Shown here one piece after another: positions 1-5,802 of a DNA stretch of 64,000 nt. Both the position numbers and the translations under genes were made by a program. Every line of letters begins with the position of its first letter. The first letter of the stretch is position 1. A model generated the notes under the pieces. That model had not been told where the DNA came from. It made no database searches and saw only the letters and a list, made by a program, of their open reading frames with translations. This DNA is from UBA4417 sp031550085 (lineage in GTDB: Bacteria > Bacteroidota > Bacteroidia > Bacteroidales > UBA4417): positions 83,919 through 147,918 of the forward strand of contig JAVBOY010000012.1 of assembly GCA_031550085.1 (NCBI GenBank). Direction: 5' to 3'.

Positions 1-1
1 T

Positions 2-280
2 ACCGGAGAAAGATCGGCTTCTTCAATTCCTAAAATCGTTTCCTATTATGACACCGAAGACCGGCTTATTAAACGATGTTATAACGATGAGAAAACGGAG
101 GATTGCACAACCCATTCATTTTTTTACGACAACAAAAAATTGATCAAAGAAGAAACTACGCTGAGTAATGGCGATGTTCTTCTTACAGAATACGACTATA
201 ATCAAAGAGGACTCTTGAAAGAAGAAAGAATAAGGAGAAATCAAAAGTTAACACGGCTAATACGCTACTATTATAAATAA
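2..280 (+). CDS. C-terminal end of a YD-repeat-like protein (cut by window edge)
   Basis: An open frame enters from the left edge and stops at TAA 278-280, giving the last 92 residues of a larger protein. The visible part is rich in tyrosine and charged residues and has YD-type units (SYYDTEDRLIKRCYND, FFYDNKKLIKE, EYDYNQRGLLKEE) spaced about 25-30 residues apart. This resembles the antiparallel beta repeats of YD/RHS-like or related Bacteroidota surface proteins. The N-terminus, and any signal peptide or toxin-type tip, lies outside the window, so the family cannot be fixed. The frame is seen directly; the YD-repeat assignment is inference from spacing and composition. Confidence 0.55.
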   Translation, partial: TGERSASSIPKIVSYYDTEDRLIKRCYNDEKTEDCTTHSFFYDNKKLIKEETTLSNGDVLLTEYDYNQRGLLKEERIRRNQKLTRLIRYYYK

Positions 281-407
281 AAACTTATTCTGCTACCAAA
301 CGGGCTGAAGTAGTTAATTATAGCTCGTTAGTTGAATCGCAAGCCGCCTCAGGCGCGTTGACAGTAATTAGCCGAAGCGGAAGTGATGAAAGAAATTGAA
401 GAAATAC

Positions 408-911
408 ATGAAAAATCAAAATGCTACGGACAGGGTGGAAATTTTAGACAAAGCGGACAAGTTGATTTCACAAGCGGAAAAACTCATCCCGAAAATACTT
501 GAACCGGATTTACCGCCGGCAAAGTTGAATCCGGATGTACCCGATTGGCATGACTTTGAGCATAAAATATGGAGATTCGGCAACGACCTTCGGCTATTGA
601 TTAAGGAAAATCCGACACTAAAAAAGGAAGACGGACTTTTTCAGCGCATTTTGAAAATCTGCACAAATAGAAATGCCAAGCGTGGAAGACAATCATTTAT
701 GATGCTTTTCGAGTCGAAACAATATTCAAAGTTTGCGGCAGAATTGATCACTCAACTTGATGACGAGTTTGTGGATGGACATGTCATTTGTGCGATACAG
801 AAAATGCACGCGGCAGGATTTGACTGTGAGATAAAGCCGTTTACGGAACATAAGCACGCTTGGATTAGAAATGCGGCTAAAAAATATTTGAGTCAGAAAA
901 ACGATCATTAG
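408..911 (+). CDS. Hypothetical protein, 167 aa
   Basis: I do not recognise a family. The frame can start at TTG 396 or ATG 408; ATG was chosen as the more usual codon. The protein is soluble and has no signal peptide or membrane segment. The N-terminal half is helical and charged, followed by a proline-rich linker (EPDLPPAKLNPDVPDW). The C-terminal half looks alpha-helical and includes a paired cysteine/histidine stretch (HVICAIQKMHAAGFDCEI). It lies 127 bp after the YD-repeat-like gene end and 13 bp before a KilA-N pseudogene. An immunity-type or phage-derived role is possible from context only. Confidence 0.5.
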   Translation: MKNQNATDRVEILDKADKLISQAEKLIPKILEPDLPPAKLNPDVPDWHDFEHKIWRFGNDLRLLIKENPTLKKEDGLFQRILKICTNRNAKRGRQSFMMLFESKQYSKFAAELITQLDDEFVDGHVICAIQKMHAAGFDCEIKPFTEHKHAWIRNAAKKYLSQKNDH

Positions 912-924
912 ATATCGATAAATT

Positions 925-1263
925 ATGGCAAAGTCCGGCACAATCCGTGTATCCAATACGGAAATTACCGTAATTCAATAGAACAACGAAGATTATATCT
1001 GCCTGACCGATATGGCGAAGGCGAAAGAAAGCGAGGCCTGTGCGGCGGATATCATCAAGAATTGGATACGGACCCGTACCCGTACCACTCTTGAATTCCT
1101 GGGGACTTGGGAAGAAATGTATAATCCGGATTTTAACGTGGTCGAATTTGACCACGTTAGAATGAAAGCCGGTCTGCCAAGTTTTGTATTAAGTGCAGGA
1201 CAATGGGTTGAAAAAACCAATGCTGTTGATAAAACCACAGGGTGGTGGCATTTTTATTGTTAG
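925..1263 (+). pseudogene. KilA-N domain protein, broken by in-frame TAG and 3' truncated
   Basis: Translation from ATG 925 gives MAKSGTIRVSNTEITVIQ, then TAG at 979-981. The same frame continues with NNEDYICLTDMAKAKESEAC and reaches FVLSAGQWVEKTNA near 1227. That is the usual order of a Bacteroidota KilA-N protein: N-terminal strand, NNEDYI/LTDMA, a WxRxR region, then FEFLG-like and QWIEKTNA-like segments. KilA-N is a DNA-binding domain common in phage and mobile-element proteins. Homology stops abruptly at 1228, exactly where a 173-bp repeat copy begins, so the C-terminal half has been replaced. One internal stop plus a truncated end marks it as dead, unless the stop is read through. Confidence 0.8.
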
Positions 1264-1402
1264 CCTCCCCCTCCAAAGGTTAGATTTCGCAGCTACGCTG
1301 CTTTGGGATCATAAGATTGGCCTTTTACAAAGATTCCGCGGCTACGCCGCTAAAAAGCAGATTGTAACAGAAGCCGGAGGTAGCAGAAGTGAAACAAACA
1401 AT
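1228..1402 (+). repeat. Direct repeat copy A (about 175 bp)
   Basis: This segment is repeated with scattered differences and small indels at 1501-1673. Shared landmarks are GATAAAACC, CCTCCAAAGGTTAGATTTCG, a GCAGCTACGCTGC palindrome, a GCGGCTACGCCGC palindrome and AGATTGTAACAGAAGCC. Its left edge coincides with the point where the KilA-N gene loses homology. No coding capacity is evident. Confidence 0.85.
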
Positions 1403-1534
1403 AAACCAATCGCCTTGTGGCGATATCTTGGTAGCAAAAAATGAAGTAAGCCGATAGAGCCACATCGTGGCGACATCTTTGTGAAGAAATAATTTAAATC
1501 GATAAAACCTCAGGGTGGTGACATTTTTTATTGT
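1231..1534 (+). repeat. Four REP-like stem units with a common 3' tail
   Basis: Four units of about 30 bp lie at 1231-1260, 1404-1434, 1457-1487 and 1504-1534. Each has a small stem or GTGG core (for example CGCC-TTGT-GGCG and CCAC-ATC-GTGG) followed by a tail close to GCGACATCTTTGTA. They resemble the short interspersed palindromes found in many Bacteroidota intergenic regions. A possible fifth relative with a CGCC-TCA-GGCG stem lies near 345-360. Confidence 0.6.
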
Positions 1535-1673
1535 TTGCCTCCCCTCCAAAGGTTAGATTTCGCAGCTACGCTGCTTGGGGATTACAAGATCGGACTTTTA
1601 CAAAGATATCGCGGCTACACCGCTAAAAACAGATTGTAACAGAAGCCGAAGGTAGCAGAAGTAAAACAAACAA
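1501..1673 (+). repeat. Direct repeat copy B (about 173 bp)
   Basis: Second copy of the segment at 1228-1402, separated from it by about 100 bp that contain two more REP-like units. The two copies differ by several substitutions and single-base indels, so the duplication is not recent. Confidence 0.85.
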
Positions 1674-1720
1674 CGAATAACAAACAACGAATAACGAATA
1701 ACAAACAACAAATAAACAAC
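1664..1720 (+). repeat. Degenerate AAC-rich tandem array (7-8 bp period)
   Basis: The plus strand runs AACGAAT-AACAAAC-AACGAAT-AACGAAT-AACAAAC and similar units. The same motif family, on either strand, occurs at 12966-13090, 15205-15350, 42980-43060 and 46225-46380. Here no plus-strand gene follows it, unlike the other loci. Confidence 0.6.
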
Positions 1721-1736
1721 GGCCGGGCATACAATG

Positions 1737-1770
1737 AAACACCCCCTTACCGGAAAGGAAGAGGGTGTTT
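1737..1770. terminator. Hairpin terminator, probably bidirectional
   Basis: AAACACCC (1737-1744) pairs with GGGTGTTT (1763-1770), and an inner CCTT/AAGG pair flanks an ACCGGA loop. A T run follows on the plus strand; the minus-strand T run is short. It lies 10 bp beyond the stop of the ribbon-helix-helix gene at 1780 and probably ends the SPFH operon. Confidence 0.6.
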
Positions 1771-1779
1771 TTGCAGGGG

Positions 1780-1947
1780 TTACTTTTCTTTCGGCGTCGC
1801 CTTATACCGGCCCGCTTTCTTCAGGCTTTCGCTCAGCATCCATTCAATCTGTCCGTTTACGCTGCGGAATTCGTCGGCAGCCCATTTCTCAAGGGCCTCA
1901 TACATGCTTTTATTTAAGCGCAGCGGAAAAACTTTCTTCTCGTCCAT
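1780..1947 (-). CDS. Small ribbon-helix-helix (Arc/MetJ-type) DNA-binding protein, 55 aa
   Basis: Too short for most ORF filters. ATG at 1947, TAA at 1780-1782. It begins MDEKKVFPLRLNKSMYEALE, a basic N-terminal strand (KVFPLRL) followed by helix A (SMYEALEKWAADEF). A turn (RSVNGQIEWML) and helix B then lead to a lysine-rich tail. This is the Arc-type ribbon-helix-helix fold; the RSVNGQIE turn is characteristic of the family. It starts 9 bp after the stop of the SPFH gene, so the two are almost certainly co-transcribed. Its target and role are unknown; autoregulation is an inference. Confidence 0.85.
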   Translation of the reverse strand: MDEKKVFPLRLNKSMYEALEKWAADEFRSVNGQIEWMLSESLKKAGRYKATPKEK

Positions 1948-1956
1948 AAAAAAATA

Positions 1957-2868
1957 CTATTGATGCAGTGTTCCTGCATTAATCACCGGTTTGGCTGCAT
2001 GGTCGGAGCAAAGCACCACCAAGAGGTTGCTCACCATGGCCGCTTTTTTCTCTTCGTCCAGGTGTACGATTTCCCGTTTCGACAATTTATCCAGGGCCAT
2101 TTCCACCATGCCCACGGCGCCGTCCACAATTTTGGTGCGGGCCGAAATAACCGCTTGCGCTTGTTGGCGTTGCAGCATGGCGCTGGCGATTTCGGGTGCA
2201 TAGGAAAGGTTCGATAACCGCGCTTCCTGAATGTCGATGCCGGCAATGATAAGGCGTTCGCGGATTTCTTCTTCCAGCGCCTTGTTGATTTCGTCCACAC
2301 CCGACCGCAGGCAAATGGTGGATTCGTGCTCGTCGAAATCGTCGTAAGGGTAGGAGTGGGCCAGTTTCCGCAAAGCCGCTTCCACCTGGATTTTTACAAA
2401 ACGCTCGAAAGCTTTGCTCGTGTACATGGGCAAACCCGTTTTCGGATTGGTTTCGCTCGAGTTTTCGATCACAAAAGCCGCCTTGTAGGTGTCGATCACT
2501 TTCCACACCACAATGGCGCTGATGATAATGGGATTCCCCAGCAAATCGTTTACTTTGATAAAATCCGTTTCGAGGTTGTGCACCCGCAACGAAATTTTCC
2601 GTTTCACATAAAACGGATTCACCCAGAAAAATCCGTTTTCCTTTACCGTGCCTTTGTATTTACCGAACAAGGTCAGCACGCGCGATTGGTTGGGATTGAT
2701 AACCATCAGTCCGGCAAACCAGAAAATGGAAAGCAAAAAAAGGATGCCGGTGCAGATGCCCAGCGCCAGAATAGGAAACCAGAATAAAAGAAGCGGCGAC
2801 AACAACATGATGATCGCCAGGAATAAATGTGCGTAGCCGTTTTGCGGGAGTTTAATAACTTTTTCCAT
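1957..2868 (-). CDS. SPFH (stomatin/prohibitin/flotillin) domain membrane protein, 303 aa
   Basis: Two adjacent hydrophobic segments (about residues 13-28 and 31-56) anchor the protein. The SPFH core follows, including NPNQSRVLTLFGKYKGT, the ISAIVVWKVIDTYKA strand and the RKLAHSYPYDDF segment. A helical region then carries the conserved RLIIAGIDIQEARLSNLSYA and MLQRQQAQA. SPFH proteins form oligomeric cages in membrane microdomains and often control proteases. ATG 2868 precedes the first membrane segment and fits the family. It is coupled to the RHH gene at 1780-1947, and a TAnnTTTG box lies just upstream. Confidence 0.9.
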   Translation of the reverse strand: MEKVIKLPQNGYAHLFLAIIMLLSPLLLFWFPILALGICTGILFLLSIFWFAGLMVINPNQSRVLTLFGKYKGTVKENGFFWVNPFYVKRKISLRVHNLETDFIKVNDLLGNPIIISAIVVWKVIDTYKAAFVIENSSETNPKTGLPMYTSKAFERFVKIQVEAALRKLAHSYPYDDFDEHESTICLRSGVDEINKALEEEIRERLIIAGIDIQEARLSNLSYAPEIASAMLQRQQAQAVISARTKIVDGAVGMVEMALDKLSKREIVHLDEEKKAAMVSNLLVVLCSDHAAKPVINAGTLHQ

Positions 2869-2906
2869 CTTGTTTTTGTTTTTAATTTGATATTAAAATA
2901 ATATCG

Positions 2907-2914
2907 CAAAAATA
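2907..2914 (-). promoter_or_regulatory. -7 box TATTTTTG for the SPFH/RHH operon
   Basis: Reading the minus strand, TATTTTTG matches the Bacteroidota TAnnTTTG element and lies 38 bp before the SPFH start codon. No convincing TTTG -33 element was found at 19-21 bp. It directly abuts the terminator of the upstream XRE gene. Confidence 0.5.
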
Positions 2915-2963
2915 TAAAAAAACGGAATGAAAAACCTTTTTTTGGAAAAAAATTTTCATTCCG
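2914..2963 (-). terminator. Rho-independent terminator of the XRE gene
   Basis: CGGAATGAAAA (2923-2933) pairs with TTTTCATTCCG (2953-2963), an 11-bp stem. On the minus strand a run of seven T follows. It lies 22 bp past the stop of the XRE regulator and separates it from the SPFH operon. Confidence 0.8.
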
Positions 2964-2985
2964 CATAAAAAAGCTTGGCCGGAAC

Positions 2986-3186
2986 CTAATCGTCCTCTTC
3001 CAGCAAAAAAAGTGCTTCCACCGGTTTCCCGAAAATCCGTGCAATTTTTAAAGCCAATACCGTGGAGGGCACGTATTTGTTCGCTTCCATGGCATTGATG
3101 GTTTGGCGGCTTACGCCGGCGAGTTTTGCCAGCTCTTCCTGGGTCAGGTTTTTGATTGCCCGTTGGACTTTCAACGTGTTTTTCAT
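2986..3186 (-). CDS. XRE-family HTH transcriptional regulator, 66 aa
   Basis: A minimal one-domain Cro/C1-type regulator that starts MKNTLKVQRAIKNLTQEELA. The helix-turn-helix is LTQEELAKLAGVSRQTINAM (about residues 14-33), followed by the usual NKYVPSTVLALKIARIFGKP and an acidic tail (LLEEDD). The frame is open further upstream, but ATG 3186 is the family start and overlaps the membrane-protein stop by 4 bp (ATGA arrangement), implying translational coupling. It probably represses its own operon through the palindrome at 3701-3722. Confidence 0.92.
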   Translation of the reverse strand: MKNTLKVQRAIKNLTQEELAKLAGVSRQTINAMEANKYVPSTVLALKIARIFGKPVEALFLLEEDD

Positions 3187-3653
3187 ACGGCTTTCTCCTT
3201 TTTGCTTCGGTACATGATAAAATGGAACCGGATGATAAATACCCAAAGGAAGGTGCACATATTGAGCGACAAAACGGTTAAGAACGGCAATCCGTAAACC
3301 AGCCAGATACTCAACAGCAGAAAACCGTAATTGATGTAAGTCGCCCAGAACAGCGATTCCAAACGGATTTTTGCGATAAACTCGTCTTCCGTTTTTTCTT
3401 TGGAAAAGCCCACCAAAATTCCCGACACTATCGCCAGCGTCATCAGGATTTCGTTGGTCAGGTTGTTTTTTACCAAACAAAAGTACGTAGTCCCGAATGT
3501 GCCGTCGGCCAATGCAAAAACGGTGGCATTCAGAAACGGATACTCGGGATAACCCGATAGCGGATAAACCACCAGCAGCAACAAGGTGGAAACAATCAGC
3601 CCGGCCCAGGCATAAGGCTTGCAGGCATGCGGAAATAAATAGCGTGTTTTCAT
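3183..3653 (-). CDS. Four-helix integral membrane protein, 156 aa, partner of XRE regulator
   Basis: MKTRYLF at 3653 was chosen as start; an in-frame ATG nine codons upstream is possible. Four hydrophobic segments are visible: AWAGLIVSTLLLLVVYPL, NEILMTLAIVSGILVGFS, ATYINYGFLLLSIWLVYGL and FLTVLSLNMCTFLWVFIIRF. The segments are separated by short loops, and the C-terminus is basic (YRSKKEKAV). Small membrane proteins of this type are often encoded beside a single-domain XRE regulator in Bacteroidota and Firmicutes; their function is not known to me. Confidence 0.75.
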   Translation of the reverse strand: MKTRYLFPHACKPYAWAGLIVSTLLLLVVYPLSGYPEYPFLNATVFALADGTFGTTYFCLVKNNLTNEILMTLAIVSGILVGFSKEKTEDEFIAKIRLESLFWATYINYGFLLLSIWLVYGLPFLTVLSLNMCTFLWVFIIRFHFIMYRSKKEKAV

Positions 3654-3700
3654 AAAGGGAAAGTTTAACATGAAATGCAAAAGTAAAATAATTAGTACAT

Positions 3701-3722
3701 AATGTAAAAAATATTTTACATT
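3701..3722. promoter_or_regulatory. Perfect 9-bp inverted repeat, candidate XRE operator
   Basis: AATGTAAAA (3701-3709), AATA spacer, TTTTACATT (3714-3722). It lies 48 bp upstream of the membrane-protein start and is the only such palindrome near the operon. That suggests an operator for the XRE protein. Confidence 0.6.
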
Positions 3723-4008
3723 TCAAATGAATTTTATTCTGGGTAAACTTGCAAACCGTCAATTCGTATTGAATCGCTTCGCGATGATCCAAGCCTTTAA
3801 AAAAGCCGGATACAAAATAAGATGTTCAAAAAACGGCACTACCGGAAGCATAAAGAATTTCGCCCCAAGGGCACCCGGATCGAATCCATATACGAACACG
3901 TTTGCTTTTCCGGCTTATTAATTTCTAGTTTACTAGTCTACTCGTTTACTACTTTACGAAATGATTCGTATCTTTTTTTGAAGAAGTCCGATACGTTGTG
4001 TTTGGGGC
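3723..4008. other. Intergenic region with degenerate repeat scraps
   Basis: No supported gene. It holds a small TCGC-TTC-GCGA palindrome near 3775-3785. A TTTACTAGTCTACTCGTTTA stretch (about 3930-3950) matches modules seen in the mosaics near 46.6-46.7 kb. Confidence 0.5.
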
Positions 4009-4037
4009 AAAAAAAAAGTCCATCGCAAGGATGGACT
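4009..4037 (-). terminator. Rho-independent terminator of the HU gene
   Basis: AGTCCATC (4017-4024) and GATGGACT (4030-4037) form a perfect 8-bp stem with a 5-nt loop. On the minus strand it is followed by nine T. It lies 23 bp downstream of the HU stop codon. Confidence 0.9.
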
Positions 4038-4060
4038 CAGGATTGTTTGCGTTCAATTAC

Positions 4061-4336
4061 TTATTTAACGCTTTTTACGAGGTCAGCACCAGCTTTAAAT
4101 TTCACCACTTTTTTAGCAGCGATTTTAATTTCCTTGCCGGTTTGGGGATTACGGCCTTTACGAGCTGCACGTTTTGCAACCGAGAAAGAACCAAATCCTA
4201 CTAAAGCTACGCGATCGCCTTCTTTCTTAAGACTTTTTTGAGTAACTTTAACGAAAGCATCAATAGCTCTCTTGGAATCAGCTTTGGTTAAGCCTGATTC
4301 TGCTGCCATAGCATCAATTAATTCAGCTTTGTTCAT
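4061..4336 (-). CDS. HU-family DNA-binding protein, 91 aa
   Basis: The protein begins MNKAELIDAMAAESGLTKAD and has the HU signature GFGSFSVAKRAARKGRNPQT around residues 48-67. It ends in the lysine-rich VKFKAGADLVKSV. The length matches the 90-residue family. HU dimers bend and compact DNA in the nucleoid. The gene is monocistronic, with its own -7 box at 4383-4390 and a strong terminator. The RNPQTG arm tip expected to intercalate DNA is intact. Confidence 0.97.
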   Translation of the reverse strand: MNKAELIDAMAAESGLTKADSKRAIDAFVKVTQKSLKKEGDRVALVGFGSFSVAKRAARKGRNPQTGKEIKIAAKKVVKFKAGADLVKSVK

Positions 4337-4382
4337 TTTCTAATCGATTTTAATTAATTAATAATTTTGTGAAAATGTTATG

Positions 4383-4390
4383 CAAAGATA
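4383..4390 (-). promoter_or_regulatory. -7 box TATCTTTG for HU
   Basis: The minus strand reads TATCTTTG, a match to TAnnTTTG, 46 bp upstream of the HU start codon. A -33 TTTG at ideal spacing is not obvious. Confidence 0.6.
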
Positions 4391-4517
4391 CAACAAATAC
4401 CATGCAAATGTAGCGTTTCAAGAAAAAAAAACCGTAGGTTCACCATGAAACCAAGAATTTTGGAAAAAAAAACCTGATTTTAGCAGTTTTTGGAGTTATT
4501 TTTTGACAAAAAAACGA

Positions 4518-5486
4518 TTAAGACAGCAGTTTCCAGTCGTCGATTTTTGCAAAGCCCCGCAGGAAATCGCTTGTCAGCATTCGTTTTTTGCCTTCGAGTT
4601 GAAGTTCGTCGATTAAAATGGAACCGTCAGATGTTAAAATTTCTAAAAAAGTGCTGCAATCCGTTTGAATGTCACCCGGAAGACCGTTTTTTTTGTCTTT
4701 TTGAGGCCTTGTTTTAAAGATTTTCAGGTTCAAAACCTTCCCTTCGGACGAAATCAAGGAGGTAAATGCTCCCGGAACGGGATTTAACCCTCTCACCAAA
4801 TTGTGAATTTGCTCCGAAGTCGTGTTCCAGTTGATTTCACAGTCGTTTTTAAAGATTTTGGGCGCCGTTTTCAACGAGATTTCACTCGAATAAAATTGAT
4901 GTTGATCCAGCGGGGAAATCGTTCCGTTTTCGATCGATTTCAGCGTTTTTACGACGAGTTCGCTTCCTGAGTGCATCAATTTGACGTAAAGAATTTCCAG
5001 GTTATCCTGAGGCAGGATTTGGACTTTTTCCTGCAAGATGATTTTTCCCGTATCGATTTTCTCATCCAGGAAAAATGTGGTGACGCCGGTTTCCGTTTCC
5101 CCGTTGATAATCGCCCAATTGATGGGCGCCGCGCCGCGGTACTGCGGCAGGAGCGAAGCATGCAGGTTGAATGTGCCCAACGGCGGCATACTCCAAATCA
5201 CTTGAGGCAGCATACGGAAAGCGACTACCACCTGCAAATTGGCATCGAACGATTGCAACTGCTCGATAAATCCGGGCGATTTCAGGTTTTCGGGTTGCAA
5301 AACGGGCAGTCCTTTTTCGAGGGCGTATTTCTTTACCGCCGATTGGTGCAGGGTTTGTCCGCGTCCGGCAGGTTTATCGGGAACCGTCACCACAGCGGCC
5401 ACTTTGTAGCCGCTTTCCAAGATGGCTTGCAGCGGCGCCACGGCAAATCCGGGCGTTCCCATATAGATAATTCGTAAATCAGGCAC
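4518..5486 (-). CDS. fmt: Methionyl-tRNA formyltransferase
   Basis: Transfers a formyl group from 10-formyl-THF to Met-tRNAfMet. The N-terminal Rossmann domain begins LRIIYMGTPGFAV. The catalytic region is FNLHASLLPQYRGAAPINWA, with Asn107 and His109, and Asp145 in DEKIDTG. The C-terminal OB-like domain carries NLVRGLNPVPGAFT. At 322 aa it is close to the usual 310-320. The start is GTG 5486; the next ATG (residue 9) would remove the first beta strand, so GTG is needed. A TACTTTTG -7 box ends only 4 bp before this GTG, suggesting a leaderless mRNA. Confidence 0.97.
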   Translation of the reverse strand: MPDLRIIYMGTPGFAVAPLQAILESGYKVAAVVTVPDKPAGRGQTLHQSAVKKYALEKGLPVLQPENLKSPGFIEQLQSFDANLQVVVAFRMLPQVIWSMPPLGTFNLHASLLPQYRGAAPINWAIINGETETGVTTFFLDEKIDTGKIILQEKVQILPQDNLEILYVKLMHSGSELVVKTLKSIENGTISPLDQHQFYSSEISLKTAPKIFKNDCEINWNTTSEQIHNLVRGLNPVPGAFTSLISSEGKVLNLKIFKTRPQKDKKNGLPGDIQTDCSTFLEILTSDGSILIDELQLEGKKRMLTSDFLRGFAKIDDWKLLS

Positions 5487-5490
5487 CGGG

Positions 5491-5498
5491 CAAAAGTA
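5491..5498 (-). promoter_or_regulatory. -7 box TACTTTTG immediately before fmt
   Basis: Matches TAnnTTTG on the minus strand. Four bases (CCCG) separate it from the GTG start. Transcripts in this phylum start roughly 4-7 bases after the box, so +1 would fall at or inside the start codon. Confidence 0.6.
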
Positions 5499-5701
5499 GC
5501 GATTTGGAATGGAACAACAAAGAAACTGCAGTTCCCATAGAGTTAGCCCATAAAAAAATAAAAAATACGGGAATTGTCAATAATTTCTTTTTAAAAATTA
5601 ATATTAATCATTTAATTTTCATTGTAATGTATACAATTCGATTTGTTGATTCGCTGATATGATAAAAATATAAGATTGGACAATTTATTTTGGCGCTTTT
5701 T
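5499..5701. other. AT-rich divergent intergenic region, fmt / adhesin
   Basis: No gene is seen. It separates the divergent fmt and T9SS-exported protein promoters and is rich in A/T runs. No further strong inverted repeat was noticed. Confidence 0.5.
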
Positions 5702-5732
5702 TTTGGTTGTCAATTTTTTTGCGTTATTTTTG
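5702..5732 (+). promoter_or_regulatory. Promoter (TTTG / TATTTTTG) of the T9SS adhesin gene
   Basis: TTTG at 5702-5705 and TATTTTTG at 5725-5732 are 19 bp apart, matching the Bacteroidota -33/-7 consensus. The leader to ATG 5803 would be about 65 nt. Confidence 0.65.
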
Positions 5733-5802
5733 TCTGTACTAATTTCAATATTAGCTAAAATAAACGAATGGTTGAATCCTATTATTTAAGCCCTACATTG
5801 TG

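Noticed and set aside
1404..1534. Possible CRISPR array from the repeated GTGG-CGACATCTTTG units
   Set aside because: Units vary in sequence and spacing, and no uniform spacers or cas genes are present.
1734..1949. Plus-strand frame MKHPLTGKEEGVF
   Set aside because: It is antisense to the ribbon-helix-helix gene and begins in the terminator hairpin; the minus-strand protein has a clear fold pattern.
2326..2787. Long plus-strand frame (153 aa) inside the SPFH region
   Set aside because: Exact antisense shadow of the SPFH gene with improbable composition.
3727..3921. Plus-strand frame MNFILGKLANRQF
   Set aside because: Low-complexity intergenic DNA with repeat scraps, no homology pattern, and overlap with the operator region.
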